DNA of 64,000 nt from NCBI GenBank assembly GCA_031216915.1, contig CM062297.1, forward strand, positions 364,511,704-364,575,703, written 5' to 3'. Below the pieces are notes generated by a model. The model searched no databases. It was not told the DNA's origin and saw nothing but the letters and a program-made list of their open reading frames with translations. Made by a program: the position numbers and the translations under genes. Positions within the stretch are counted from its first letter, which is position 1; each line of letters starts with the position of its first letter. Source of the stretch: Pictodentalium vernedei. Taxonomy: Eukaryota > Mollusca > Scaphopoda > Dentaliida > Dentaliidae. Of the stretch, positions 43,468 to 55,224 are shown one piece after another.

Positions 43468-44287
43468 AAGAGGCCCCAGGGGACCTGAGGGCGCTCACCT
43501 GACATGGTAACCTAAATATCAACCCAGGGAATTGATTTCAACAAGTTGCCCCTCCAAAGAAAAGCTTATACCAAATATCCAAAGACTCTGACCAGTGGAT
43601 CTAAAAAAAGAGGATTTTAAAAGAATATTCCTCATATTGAACTGAGTGATAATTTGGGCTCCCACAGGGAGCCCAAATATGAACCCAGAGACTTGACTTG
43701 AACAAACTTGAATCTCACCTCCAGTGGGATGCTGTATACCACATATCAAAAGATTCTGACTGGAGGATGTGAAGAAGAACATTTTTGAAGAATAATCCTC
43801 ATATTGAACTAAGTTATATTCGGGCGCCCACAGGGAGCCCATATATCAACCCAGGGATTTGGCTTGAACAAACTTGAATCTCACCCTCCTAAGGATGCCG
43901 CATGCCAAATATCAAAATATTCCGACTGCTGAATCTGAACACGAAGATTTTTAAAGAAAAATTCCTCATATTGAACTAAGTTATAATTCGGGCTCCCACA
44001 GAGAGCCCAAATATGAACCCAGGGACTTGGCTTCAATAAACTTGAATCTCACCCCCCTAAGGATGCTGTACACCGAATATCAAAACATTCCGACTGCTTG
44101 ATCTGAAGAAGATTTTTTGAAGAAATTCCGACTGCTGGATCTGAAGAAGATTTTTTAAAGAAAATTCCTCATTTTGAACTAAGTTATAATTCAGGCTTCC
44201 ACAGTGAGCCCAAATATGAACCCAGGGACTTGGCTTGAACAAACTTGAATCTCATCTCATCTCTGACTGTAAGTCAGGCGAGCTAAA
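43468..44287 (+). mobile_element. Pearl-like tandem-core element
   Basis: Head 'aagaggccccaggggacctg' and 'gctcacctgac'; tail 'gtaagtcaggcgagctaaaa'. Four monomers of ~165 bp each contain a hairpin such as 'gggctcccacagggagccc' (about 43655, 43818, 43988 and 44190). The tail ends only about eight bases from the annexin exon donor at 44296, so the element abuts the splice site. Confidence 0.8.
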
Positions 44288-44295
44288 AATCCTAC

Positions 44296-44390
44296 CTTTC
44301 CATACATTGTCTTGAACATTTTCAATATATCTTGTCTTTGTGGATTGGAACGTGTACTTATTAAATTTATAATGGACATCTCATCTGTTC
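44296..44390 (-). CDS. Annexin exon, first half of repeat 1
   Basis: A 95 bp exon with acceptor TTCACAG before 44390 and donor gtagg after 44296. It starts with two bases finishing the Gly codon of 'GMG' from the exon at 58236 and encodes TDEMSIINLISTRSNPQRQD followed by ILKMFKTMYGK. 'TDE..II..I..RSN.QRQ' is the annexin repeat 1 signature. It ends in phase 0 into DLIKEL of the exon at 21380. 95 bp is the canonical size. Confidence 0.95.
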
Positions 44391-44506
44391 CTGTGAATGA
44401 AAAACGCATTCAAACTTTTAGCCCTTTACCAAAAATGAATAGCAGACAACAGGGACAAAAATTTGTTTTGAATGACTAAAAAATTTTCTGTATAATATTA
44501 AAAAAA
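44391..44506. other. Short intron stretch before DIRS copy 2
   Basis: Contains 'ttagccctttaccaaaaatg', similar to the left end of the TTAA-flanked MITE at 58397, apparently truncated. It then runs into the DIRS tip at 44507. Confidence 0.45.
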
Positions 44507-44778
44507 GTTAAAAAATTTATAGTAATTTATATATTTTTTATACTTACCAATGACCCAGACATAGCTGGTGCTAACTCTTAAAATATAGGGCCAAACACAA
44601 ATTTTGCCCCCCAATCCCCAAAATTTGCATCTAAAACTAAAGAAAACATGTCCTGAAAGGCCCTCCACACCTCGCCCCCACTGCGCATGCGCAGTGTCAA
44701 GGACGTTCCGAAATTGGCGCCATTTATCATTCTAATAACCAGTGCCTGGTAAGCGCTATGTACTCAGCGGGGAGGCAA

Positions 44779-44896
44779 GAGTTCCCAACTCCTGGGAGGG
44801 CCATCCCCGTCTGGGTCATTGGTAAGTATAAAAAATATATAAATTACTATAAATTTTTTAACATTTTTATACTGTACCAATGACCCAGACATAGCT
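44779..44896 (-). repeat. Hairpin and ICR of DIRS copy 2
   Basis: GAGTTCCCAACTC hairpin at 44779-44791. 44809-44862 is the exact complement of the left tip 44507-44560, and 44863-44896 is complementary to the right tip. The cis signals look intact in a copy whose genes are not. Confidence 0.88.
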
Positions 44897-45486
44897 GAAT
44901 AGTAAAAAGGCTGGAGGGCCAAGGACATAGAGCAAAATGGAATACGCTCAATAAAATAAAATAGAGTCATCCCCTGTAGGGAAAAGAAGTAATAGGCCTT
45001 ACATGTATCTTTCTTATTTATGATAAATTAGAAAGATACAACACCTTCCAAAAATTGAGCTTCATACATCCATGTACTCTATTAATATCCAATAATCCTT
45101 ATACTAATAATTTTTAAAGTAAGCCAATAATAAAGTAAGTCTAGAGAATAGAGACTCTTATACTCCTAAAAGTGTGTGAGAATTGCATAATCATGTCCGT
45201 TGACATATGCAATATTCAAAAGCTATACTTTAAAAACTAAGACTTGAATGAATTTTATAAACTTAAACTTCTCACTAAACAACCATCCCAATAACAGCTC
45301 AGAATTACTAACTCCGGAGGAGGTATCCCCTTGTTTTCATAGTAAAAACAGGTGACCCAAGGGAACACCCTCCCCCCCCCCCCCCTTTTTCTTGCCCTGG
45401 GTCAAATAGCCCAGAGCGAAGAGGGCAGCCGAACGGAGACACTGCCGAAACAGACAGCCTACCTAGCTATAGTAGCAACTGTTAAG

Positions 45487-46570
45487 TGAATGACATTCTG
45501 AGCAGTAGAGAATAGACCTAACAATAGAGGCCTCCAGAAATGGACTCGATATTTCTGAGAAAAAATTCATGAATGGATGGCTGAGCGCAATGAGCAGCCT
45601 TCAAAAATCTATAATAGCAACACTATTAATGTAAGCCCAAGAAGTAGAAGAACTCTTACTTCATGAGCCGAAATCTTAAGCACAACTGCTAAGCCAATGA
45701 TATACCATAAGCAGTACGCTAGTTAATAGAATCGATTAACAATAAAATGGAGCGTAACGTCCTTCTACTAGACATCAAAGACAGAAGAAGCTTACGCCCT
45801 TGTAATAAACAGATATCTGTTTATAAATACATAAACTGTACCCGGAAAGAGTAAAGGCCTATGCCCATACGAAGACGGAAGGACCTTAAAATAATAGGTT
45901 CCGGATAATAGGAGCCTAACTCTTATGCAACAATCCAACCTAAATAGTAACGGAAGTATTGATTCCGAAACTATGAAAGTGAAAATCATCCATCGATAGT
46001 GCATGAAACTCACTGATTCTACAGTAAAAGAGAAACCAACAGAATTACTGTCTAAAAGGTCAGAATTTGAAAACTACTGTTTCCAGAGGCTCAAATGATT
46101 ACTTAGCTAAATAAGAACCGAAGTTAAAATCCGTATAGGAATTAAATCTAAAGATTCTAAGTCTATTTATCAAAAAGTTACTAACTGACTTAGATAAAGA
46201 GACAAAAGACTCAATTGTAAACTATCGTAGAGTGCATAGGTATGAGGTAACAAACCTATAACCTAAATAACAACAGGCTGCAGTAGATCTTGTGAAACAA
46301 GTATACTAAAAACTAGCAATGCGTAGTATGGAGGGATCAACAACATGAACATAATGATCCCTACACCACGACGGAAGAGCCTCCACTTTAGCCGCATAGA
46401 ATAGCGAAGAAGAGGATCTCCTATAGTAAGAAATCGCGTCCAAAGCTCGTCCAGTACAGTGCTTACAATGCAATACGGACCACACAACGGAATACATGAA
46501 GGTTGCGACCTTGCTGGTTGTGATAAAGATGACACGATTTACCCAGTGAAAAAAGATCCTCACATAGAGG
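45487..46570 (-). pseudogene. Recombinase remnant of DIRS copy 2
   Basis: Aligns with 13375-14460 of the intact element, with many small indels. The largest open pieces (46263-46563) match the N-terminal part ('RALDAISYYRRSSSSLFYAA'). No catalytic motif is intact in frame. Confidence 0.82.
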
Positions 46571-47345
46571 AAGATTTCACGTTAAGATCCACAGTAGACA
46601 AGAGAGTAAATTACTCATGATCTCTGTGAAGATAGAGATGCTGTCAACAGAAATGTATTGTGGTTGTTTATCTTAGCAATACCTGCTAAAACAACAGCGC
46701 CGGAGGATACGCGTATCCTATCATTGCGTCCTATAGATCAATAGAGCGTTAACAGTATTAGCTCAGAGATCTGGACAAGCCAACACATACGTCTGCAATT
46801 GATTAGCAAGCTGTGTCATAATAAAACATCATTGGGCGCTCCCATAGATAGCAAATCTGATTAAATACTTGTTTGTTGAGAGTCCATTCTGACAGCAACA
46901 AGCGACCCGTAAGAGAACGGGAGTGCGATAAAACAATCAGACGACCCAGAATATGACAGACCAAAACTGAACTTGGTGTACTATAACCAACAGACGGATT
47001 CTTTCCATTAAATTGAATAACGGAAACGAAAGAGTGCCTCCCTGGTTCCGGAGATACGCCACTACTGTCGAATTAAAGGACAGGAATTTGGGCATGCGTT
47101 TCTGAATAATGTTCATGCAATGACATAAAGCAAGCCTAAAAAACATTATTCCGCGGAAGTTAAACTGATAGCTAAAAGACTGCGGAACCCAAAGACCCTG
47201 GCACTTCGAATCCGTAGGGATCAGTATATATCCCAATCTGTTTGACTGGCAACCGTCATAACAGCCACACTAGGGTCCGGCAACTGCGGCGGCACTCTCT
47301 GAGTCAACCACCGAATGTTTGCCCCAGTCTGAATCTCTTGTAACA
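46571..47345 (-). pseudogene. RNase H remnant of DIRS copy 2
   Basis: 46937-47236 keeps 'STVVAYLRNQGGT' and 'PLFNLMERI'. Similarity to the RNase H region ends near 47345, where the sequence passes directly into gag-related DNA; the RT domain is absent. Confidence 0.82.
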
Positions 47346-50300
47346 CTAGATAGACAAGAGAATGTATAAATCAAGCAATTCATGGATTGCCGGAAAGTTG
47401 CCGTCGAAGAGAAGCTCCTCCGAGAACGAAGCGACTCTGAGAGAGTTCTTAACCTACTATCCACGCGTGGATGTAGCTAGGGCTGCATCACGTCTAACCA
47501 ACTCCAATCAGCCACTGAAGGGCGGAGTTATACGTGAACAAACTACTGCCCTCAAAAGAAATTACATTGAGAATAATATCCCGTAAATCTTTTCTTGAAG
47601 ACGTAATGATAACGCCTCAGTAAGGCGGATTACGTATAATAAAGCGTCTAAGTTAAGTCTACTATACATAATGTCGTTCCCAACATTGAAATTGGAAAAG
47701 ACATAAACGGCGAAAAAGAATATATGCAGTCTTTAATCACACCGTCTAGACGCATATGAACTCTCGGTATGCCCTGCTCTGCCAAAATAAACTATATGTA
47801 AAAAAAGATAAAATGGCAGAAATGAGCCAAGCGGACAAGAAACTAAACTATCATGCTTAGTAGCAGGCTTGTATATATATATATAATATATAGCGTCGAA
47901 AAATAAAACACATGTTGTAATGACAATATTGGACTGCGTCGGTAAGTCAGGGACAAAGTCCCTGTACCGATCGAAAAATCCGAGTCCAATGACGCTATAA
48001 GTCTCTTATCCAAGATCGCAGCAATGAAGTCCGAAAAATAATCACTGGAAGAAATGCCAGAAGATATGAAAGGCATCTTCCGATACTACTAAAGGGAAAA
48101 CTCGAAATCTTTCGAATCCCTTTCGCCATCCTGTCGGACCCTATAAAGCGTTCGGTCGTCCGTAGCTTGATGCAACCGCGGACCGCACCGACCCAGCGCC
48201 GTCGGATAATTCCTGATTCGACCGAGAAACCGTCAATTGCTGGGATGCTGCGAAACAACTGTGCTAACTCGGATAGCACGTCCGTCACTGAGGCCTGAGG
48301 AGCAGCGGTCTTACGATGCATTGCCGCAGGAAGCTCCGAGATCGTTACCCCGTGCATACTTCCAATATGCGAGCGAACGGAGTGTATAGGCCTCGTGTCC
48401 CTTGGCTACCGGATGGCGCGACCTATTCGCTGTGGAATCACTGAATGCCGAAACTGATCGGATACTCGAGGTCACGTAGCCAATGTGCGGTCGTGTGCCC
48501 TGCTGTGAGGATGAGGAAGCATTAAAGACAGTCTCTCGGACTGTCAATATAACGGAGCGTCCCGAGCAACGGACATATGCTCCGAATGTAAAATATCTGA
48601 ACCACAACATGCGGTCCCCTATGTTGTTGGCTTCCTCCGATCTGTCCTCAATCTGCCGTCACTGGGTGAGTACTAAAGTAATTAAAGTGCTCGCATCACC
48701 CAAATCTCCTTCCTAGACCGCAACGGACGAACCCGGCAGCCGAACCATTCGATGAATGTACGCTACACCGGGTGAGCTAGCGAATGTCATTCCGTAAGCG
48801 ATAGACATATTCCATGAGCACTTATTGCCGCTAACTCTTCATTAACTATGACGACAGAGGCACACTTTTGAAAGACATCTCCATAACTCTTCGAACAAGA
48901 AACCAGAAATGCTTGGATAGCAAGCATAAAATAATAATATATATAGCGTCGTTCAATAATTCGAAAGTTTGTGTGACATTATTGGACTATGTCGGAACTG
49001 AGGGACGATGTCCCTGAACCGAACCAAAAATTTCTAAGTCCACCGACGCTATCAGTTTCTTATCCGGCATCGCAGCATATGTTGTTCCGAAAGGGAAAGC
49101 TTGAAATCCACCGAATCCCTTTCGGTATCCCGTCGGACCGGATGAAACTTTCGGACGTCCGTACCCGCTTCCGCGGAACGTCCCGACCCAGCATCGTCGG
49201 ATAAAATATATGCGACAGATTCAGTTGATGCTGGGATGCTGCGATAAACTGTGCTATTAAGGAAAGCACGTCCGTTCCCAAGGCCTGTGCAGTAACGGAC
49301 TTACGATGCATTGCCGCTGGAAGCTCCGTGTATGTTGACTCCCGCACACTTCCTATGCGAACGTCCGGAGTCTGCAGGCCTCGAGTCCCCGGCTACCGAC
49401 CCAGCGCTGTCGGATAATTCTCGATCCGACACCGTTTCTGTCGGCTGCTGGGATGCTGCGATAAGTTGTGCTATGTGCACAAGAATGTCCGGCGTCGAGA
49501 CCTGCGGAGGCGCAGTCTATCGGTGCTTCGCCGAGGGCAGCTCCGCATCAGATGGCTCCCGCATACTTCCTATGCGAACGTCCGGAGTCCATCGGTCTCG
49601 AATCCCTGGCTGCCGGATGGTGTGACCTGGTCGCCGAAAAATCCTTGATCGGCGAAGCTGGTAATATATCGGCGGTCACGCAGCCAAGGTGCGGTCGTGT
49701 GCGCTGACGAGAAGAGGAAGCCTTAGCAGTCTCAGCGGACTGCCTATACAACGGAGCGTCCCGAGCGACGGACGTATGCTCCGCTAACGACACATTTGTA
49801 CCACAACATCTGGGGCCAGATGTTGTTGAACGAGAGAGGGGCCTCTCTCGCTTGCCGTCCGGATGGACCGGAACGAGCTATGAACCGGACTAAAAGGCTT
49901 CCTCCGTTCTCCCTCCGATCCGCCGTCACTGGGTGTGCATTAAGTTAATTTTATAGTGCTCGCATCACCCCAAAATTCCTTCTAGACTGCAACGGACGAA
50001 CCCGGCTGCCGAACCATTCGGTGAATGGACGCTACGCCGGGCGAGCTAGCGGACGTCAAAGGCCGTCGAACCTACTAGGGTCCTCTTAGGCAATTGGCGT
50101 ATTACATGAGCACTTTTCCGCTAGCCCTTCATTAATTGTGACGACGGAGGCACACTGTTGGAAGACATCACAGATACATCACCCTAATCTTGATCGTCTG
50201 AAATAGAAATTGATAAAGTAGAGTGACCCTGCGGGGAAAGGACCGGAGTGTCCAAATCCCCAACAACATACCGTGACATACGCTTCCCATATTGTCATCG

Positions 50301-50420
50301 AAATCATACGATACAGAACAGGAGTTAATGCGAGTACACTGACCACATATAGAATGATAATAAGGTCAGAGGAAGACTTCCTCCTAAAACAATTGATCAA
50401 TATCCTTTCAATGTGAAAAG
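47346..50420 (-). pseudogene. Duplicated, degenerate gag of DIRS copy 2
   Basis: Two diverged versions of one gag segment stand in tandem, about 47885-48930 and 48940-50170. Both run from 'atagcgtcg' through 'gggatgctgcga' and 'gaccgcaacggacgaaccc' or its variant. Diverged units point to an old duplication that preceded the split of copies 1 and 2. Non-coding. Confidence 0.82.
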
Positions 50421-51307
50421 AAAACAAGTCCTGGTACTCGCACTAACCCCTGGTAATCAAAATACATAATAATAATATGATCCATTAATATAGAAAAAAT
50501 AATTGAAATCAAAATATTTTGAAAAAATATTTTTTCAGAACAGCCCAAGTTTCTGAAAAGTAACGTTGAGCCCCAATGGATCCCAAGCCTAAGTGTGGAC
50601 AAAAATTTTAAAAATATTTTAAACAATTTATTCAACACTTACGAACAATAATAATGTATCTAGTTATGATTAAAATAACATAAAGATATTATTATTTAGA
50701 AATCCCCCCCTCACACAGAGGGCTGTTGTAAATGTAAACAATGAGTGTAAAAACACTAAAATAAGACTCCAGGCACCCAGGCCCGAAATCAGTTACCAAA
50801 AATACACCATCTGATGCAAAACAGAGACTTCCAGGGAAGAAACTGCAGAACATCAGATGGTAGATGCAGAACACAACGCCTAACCACCCGTAGGTGAAGA
50901 CGTAAACATGGGGAAAGAACAGAATTCATTCTGTTATTAAGCTAAAACTCCCAAGAAATTTTAGTAATAATAATTACAGAAACTATGCCAAAAGCATGGG
51001 AGAATAGCAAGGGGGAACTTAAAGGACAGGGAGAGAGGAAAAACACTTGAAAAAACAGTGTAACTAAATAATCAGAATGACAACAAAATGGCTGCTGCCT
51101 TGAAAATAGGTAACTTAACATAATTTCATTAAAAAATTTTAAGTTACAGCCCTGATAATATTCTGTCACACATTCTTTTCCTCTCCTCCTTTTCTATCCT
51201 CCTTAGAATCACCATTTCACTAATATTTATGTGTCTGGCATCATTTAAACTGAGATTTAAAAGCACAAAGATCAGTCAGATGTTAACTGATGAAGGGCCA
51301 AACTTAG

Positions 51308-51505
51308 AATGATAAATGGCGCCAATTTCGGAACGTCCTTGACACTGCGCATGCGCAGTGGGGGCGAGGTGTGGAGGGCCTTTCAGGACATGTTTTCTTT
51401 AGTTTTAGATGCAAATTTTGGGGATTGGGGGGCAAAATTTGTGTTTGGCCCTATATTTTAAGAGTTAGCACCAGCTATGTCTGGGTCATTGGTACAGTAT
51501 AAAAA
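51308..51505 (-). repeat. 5' terminal repeat of DIRS copy 2
   Basis: Matches 5784-5984 with one visible change near the palindrome (gtccttgac for gtcctggac). ACTGCGCATGCGCAGT lies at 51344-51359. Confidence 0.9.
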
Positions 51506-51527
51506 AACTGATTTTCATTCAGTTCCA

Positions 51528-51772
51528 AGCCTGAAAATAAGCAGTCTGTCATTTGCAAAATGAGGTCCCCAGAGGCTCAATGTGCTGAGGCTATCCCATA
51601 CAGTAGGCAATGTATCCTCTGGGTACCTCTTTCTGCTCAGGTTTGAGATCTTGATTCAGACTGAAGTTCACAGGTGGTAAATTTAGTGATGCTCCCATGC
51701 TGTGCAGGGTAGCATCACCAAATTCACCCTCTGGGGACCTCATTCTGCAGATGTGGCAGTCTGTTTATTTTC
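51528..51772. mobile_element. MITE with ~50 bp inverted ends
   Basis: Left 'aagcctgaaaataagcagtc' and 'atgaggtccccagagg' pair with right 'ccctctggggacctcatt' and 'ctgtttattttctggctt'. Second copy of the family at 26386-26632. Confidence 0.75.
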
Positions 51773-51798
51773 TGGCTTGTTCAGTACCAAAGCTTTTG

Positions 51799-52544
51799 TC
51801 TTTAACTGGTAGAGTGCTATATTATTTTTCAAAGGGGGTTTGTAACATAAGTATTTTTTTCAAAATACAGAGGAACCCTGTTAATTGAATAGCCACTTTG
51901 CCAATGAAAATTATTCAATTAACAGGAGTATTCAATTAACAGGGATTGCATCACTTTCCTGTATTTTAGAGATAAACTTAGCTTTTAATCTATTATATCT
52001 TGTTTGACAGAGCTCCATGAGCTCTGTCAAACAAGATATAATAGATTAAATGCCCATATTGGATGTATTGAGGCCAAATAGGTCTATAAACAAAGGAAAA
52101 CTGGGGAGAGTCAGGGTAATTTCTCGACATGTTACAAGATTTTTTATTCAATTAACAGGCGTTTACTCTATAACCTATATTCAATAAACAGGTCAAATTT
52201 GTACTGGAGGTATGGTAAATGGTTTTGTGTTTGGAAATTGTATTCAATTAACAGGGATATACAATTAAGAGATATCCAATTAAGTGGGATCCACTGTACA
52301 AGACTACCAGCAAGGGGAGCCGTAGTTAGAAAGATTCCGTTCATCAATAATTGGTTTGTTACTATTTATTGGAGAGTGCTTGTTGACACTCTCAAATAAA
52401 TTGTAACAAAACAATTTAATATCACCATTTCTTTATCTACTACTGCACTAAGCACAAGCTAATGCACACAGTGTAACGCCACTAAAGTGGCTTTCAACAC
52501 TTTTTCATAGACCCCTGATAGTGACTTCTAGAACTCTACCATTT
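51799..52544. mobile_element. MITE interrupted by a Tigger-like MITE
   Basis: Left end 'taactggtagagtgctatat', right end near 'agaactctaccatttaa'. The internal part 'gccactaaagtggctttcaa' is shared with 43085-43411. The interruption 51872-52297 is not present in the other copy. Confidence 0.65.
51872..52297. mobile_element. Tigger/pogo-like MITE (nested)
   Basis: Ends 'acagaggaaccctgttaatt' and 'aattaagtgggatccactgt' are inverted repeats. The body contains 'ttcaattaacagg' motifs and the palindrome 'cttgtttgacagagctc / gagctctgtcaaacaag' at 52005-52043. It is the inverted relative of 28148-28582. Confidence 0.7.
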
Positions 52545-52916
52545 AAGCATTCATCGGTGGTATTGACCTTTAGTACAGAGAATCACATTTTGTTTCGAGA
52601 AAACTAATGTTACACAGGTTCATTTTTTATGGGAATCCATCTTGTATATTATTCCCATAAAATGAAACTATGGGAATCCAAGTGGTATTCCAATTGTTAA
52701 ACATAAACTATATTTTTTGTTCAGTTTCACATTGTTGTTTTCTGAACCAATATCCATACAAGTCGAATCAATTTCCGAACACGTATTCATTATATTAGAA
52801 CAAAAAATGTTAAGGTAGGCCTGCTGAGTTAAGCTAACAAAGCCTCCAAAATTGCTTCAAACTTCCTTTTCGGAATTTCACCCAGTATATGTATAGAATA
52901 TACCAATAGTAGCATG

Positions 52917-53018
52917 GTTTACCAAATGTTCACCACTTGTGGTGAAGTGGTGTTAACAGCGAGCCTTCGGCGCACAGCTAACACCATTTCACCACGAGTG
53001 GTAAACAGTTGGTTCACC
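52917..53018. repeat. Imperfect hairpin
   Basis: 'ggtttaccaaatgttcacca' with 'cttgtggtgaagtggtgtta' pairs with 'taacaccatttcaccacgag' and 'tggtaaac'. The loop is around 'gcgagccttcggcgcac'. About 100 bp; probably a small palindromic repeat, with no transcript evidence. Confidence 0.6.
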
Positions 53019-54654
53019 AAGCAACTTTGGGTATCTTTTATTTATAACATGATCATCAGATTATTAAGAGTCGCTGTTATTTTTTCTTGATTTTACTGAG
53101 CACTGTCAATTTTATTGCCGAAACGAAATGAAAAAAGAAACAGAGCCTTTTTCATTTTAATAGCACAATAATATACTATTTCGAGTTATGAATGCTTTAT
53201 TAACATGAGACAATGCATGTTTGTCAATTTTTGGCATCTTATGAGGAAAAGCCATTTAAAAACATAATAAATAATTGCTGTTTCATTTCAATCTTCGCGA
53301 GGCGACATGTGTTAATCTTAGACAAGTGTGCATTCAGCTCGACGTCACAAAGGTCAACTTGGATGTAATTCTACTGTAGGTGTAAAATTTAACTAATGAA
53401 ATCCCATTGCTGGCATGTTCACCATGGTTGGTATGTGAAGCTAAAATTTATGTCATAGGCTTTTCATATATAGTACAATAGGTAATCATGGTATAAATTT
53501 CATTAACAAACTGCACACATTTTCCTACTATAGAATTCCTGTAGTACTGGAATTGTACTAACCAAACTGCATGGTGCCGACATGTTTCATATGGAACATG
53601 ACCCATAATTCCCTATATGCTATTCCAGCGACCCAACTGGACACTGACATGATTTTTTGGTCAAATGGCACCAACACTGAATATAATTATTTGTCAACAT
53701 TAGTCCGGCAATTAGGCAAAAATATGTCACATAGATATTTACACTATTGCAAATTGCCAATAAATTTGCCGAAGTGACAAGAGATTATCAATAATATACC
53801 AACAATCAGGGACCAGCCTAGTGGGGAATTTTAGGGAGACTTCATGTCTCTCTTCAGAAAAAATAGGGAGACTGCAGAGTCAAGTAGGGAGACTTCATAG
53901 GCAAGTGGGGAAAATTAAAAAATATTTATGTACCCCCCCCCCCCCCTTCATATTTTCAGCTTGTGGTCCTCCATTAACATCCGATTAATCCAGGTCCAGT
54001 TGTCTATGATGCATCTATGCCAGGTTAAAAAACAAAGTAATTATTGACTGAAAATCCCCCACTGCTACCCTCTCCTTCATGACCCCTCCCCTCTTCTTCA
54101 TGACAATCCCCTAGCACCCTCCTGTGGTTGCCTTTCACCAAAGTCTACTAAGCTAATAATTTCCTAAGTCTGAAAGTGTGAACAGGACCAGATATAAGAA
54201 GGTTGCTTGGAAGGTACTTTGTTAGTTAATAAACAAAATACATTCTGGGGTCGAGTATTTTGTAAAATAAATGTTATTCCGCATCATTTTTATGGCATTC
54301 CGGTGTCATTCCGCATCATTTTGTGTCATTCCGGTGTTTAGGAGGACCCCTTTTTCAAGATCCTTCACATGCACACTTGTGCCCTGTACAAAGCTTTTCT
54401 TGACATCACTAAAGCTTTTTTTCATGTGTTTCAATTCCATTCGTGTTTTTCTGGGAATAGACGGCCCAACAGTTAACAGTCGTCAGCAAAACGAAATAAA
54501 AATACACTGTCAGAAAATACGTCTGTTGTGTATACATTTTCGGCATCCTAAGCGAGGTAACCTACTTTCAAACTGGGTTATTTTGTTGAGTCGCGAAAGT
54601 CACCTATTTACGTTTCGACACTTGGAGCTCTGACTGAAACGGAACAAAATAGAA
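53019..54654. other. Intron, no feature seen
   Basis: No exon, known repeat or convincing frame was recognised. A poly-C run lies at 53934-53947. Short open frames (53571-53777, 54271-54633) have no motif and no splice context. Confidence 0.5.
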
Positions 54655-55224
54655 ATAAAAAATTGCGACCTCGACGCCGTAGCTGCGATCTCACAAAATT
54701 CTAAGTTCATCAAGGGCCATAACTCCAAGAAAAATATTTGGAACAACACATGCATTGAACAGTGGCTAGACATCAATAAGATACACTTACATGCCAAACA
54801 TAAAGTCATTCCATCAAGTATTTCAAACGTTATTGAGTTTTGAAACTCGTTGGTAACAGACAGACCGACAGACCAACCGACAGACCGACCAATAGACAGA
54901 CCGACCAATAGACAGACGGACAGACTGACATTGCCACTTATAGAGCTGCTAGTCGCAGCTAAAAAATTGCGACATCGACGCCGTAGCTGCGACGGGTGGT
55001 GCAATCTCACAAAATTCTAAGTTCATCAAGGGCCATAACTCCAAGAAAAATATTTGGAACAACACATGCACTGAACAGTGGCTAGACATCAATAAGATAC
55101 ACTTACAAGCCAAATATAAAGTCATTCCATCAAGTATTTCAAATGTTATTGAGTTTTGAAACTCGTTGGTCACCGACAGATGGACCGACATTGCCACTTA
55201 TAGAGCTGCTAGTCACAGCTAAAA
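54655..55224 (+). mobile_element. Two-unit tandem-core repeat
   Basis: Two copies of a ~260-300 bp unit (54655-54960 and 54961-55224). Each starts 'aaaaaattgcgac' and 'cgacgccgtagctgcga', contains 'catcaagggccataactcc' and ends 'agagctgctagtc(g/a)cagctaaa'. The first unit has an expansion of 'agacagaccgaccaat'. The ending resembles the other tandem-core families. Confidence 0.75.

Larger units (their letters stand above)
44507..51505 (-). mobile_element. Defective DIRS family-1 element, copy 2 (complete ends)
   Basis: Left tip 'gttaaaaaatttatag' at 44507, right tip 'gtacagtataaaaa' near 51505. The 3' terminal repeat, hairpin (44779-44791), ICR (44809-44896) and 5' terminal repeat are all well preserved, although the genes are ruined. 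RT sequence equivalent to about 15290-16620 of the intact element is missing and a gag segment is duplicated, exactly as in copy 1. It lies in the annexin intron between the exons at 58236 and 44390, in sense orientation. Confidence 0.94.

Noticed and set aside
1..51505. Reading copies 1 and 2 of the defective DIRS as a segmental duplication of the locus
   Set aside because: Similarity stops exactly at the element tip on the 5' side and the flanks are different repeats. The other boundary of copy 1 is outside the window, so the rejection is strong but not complete.
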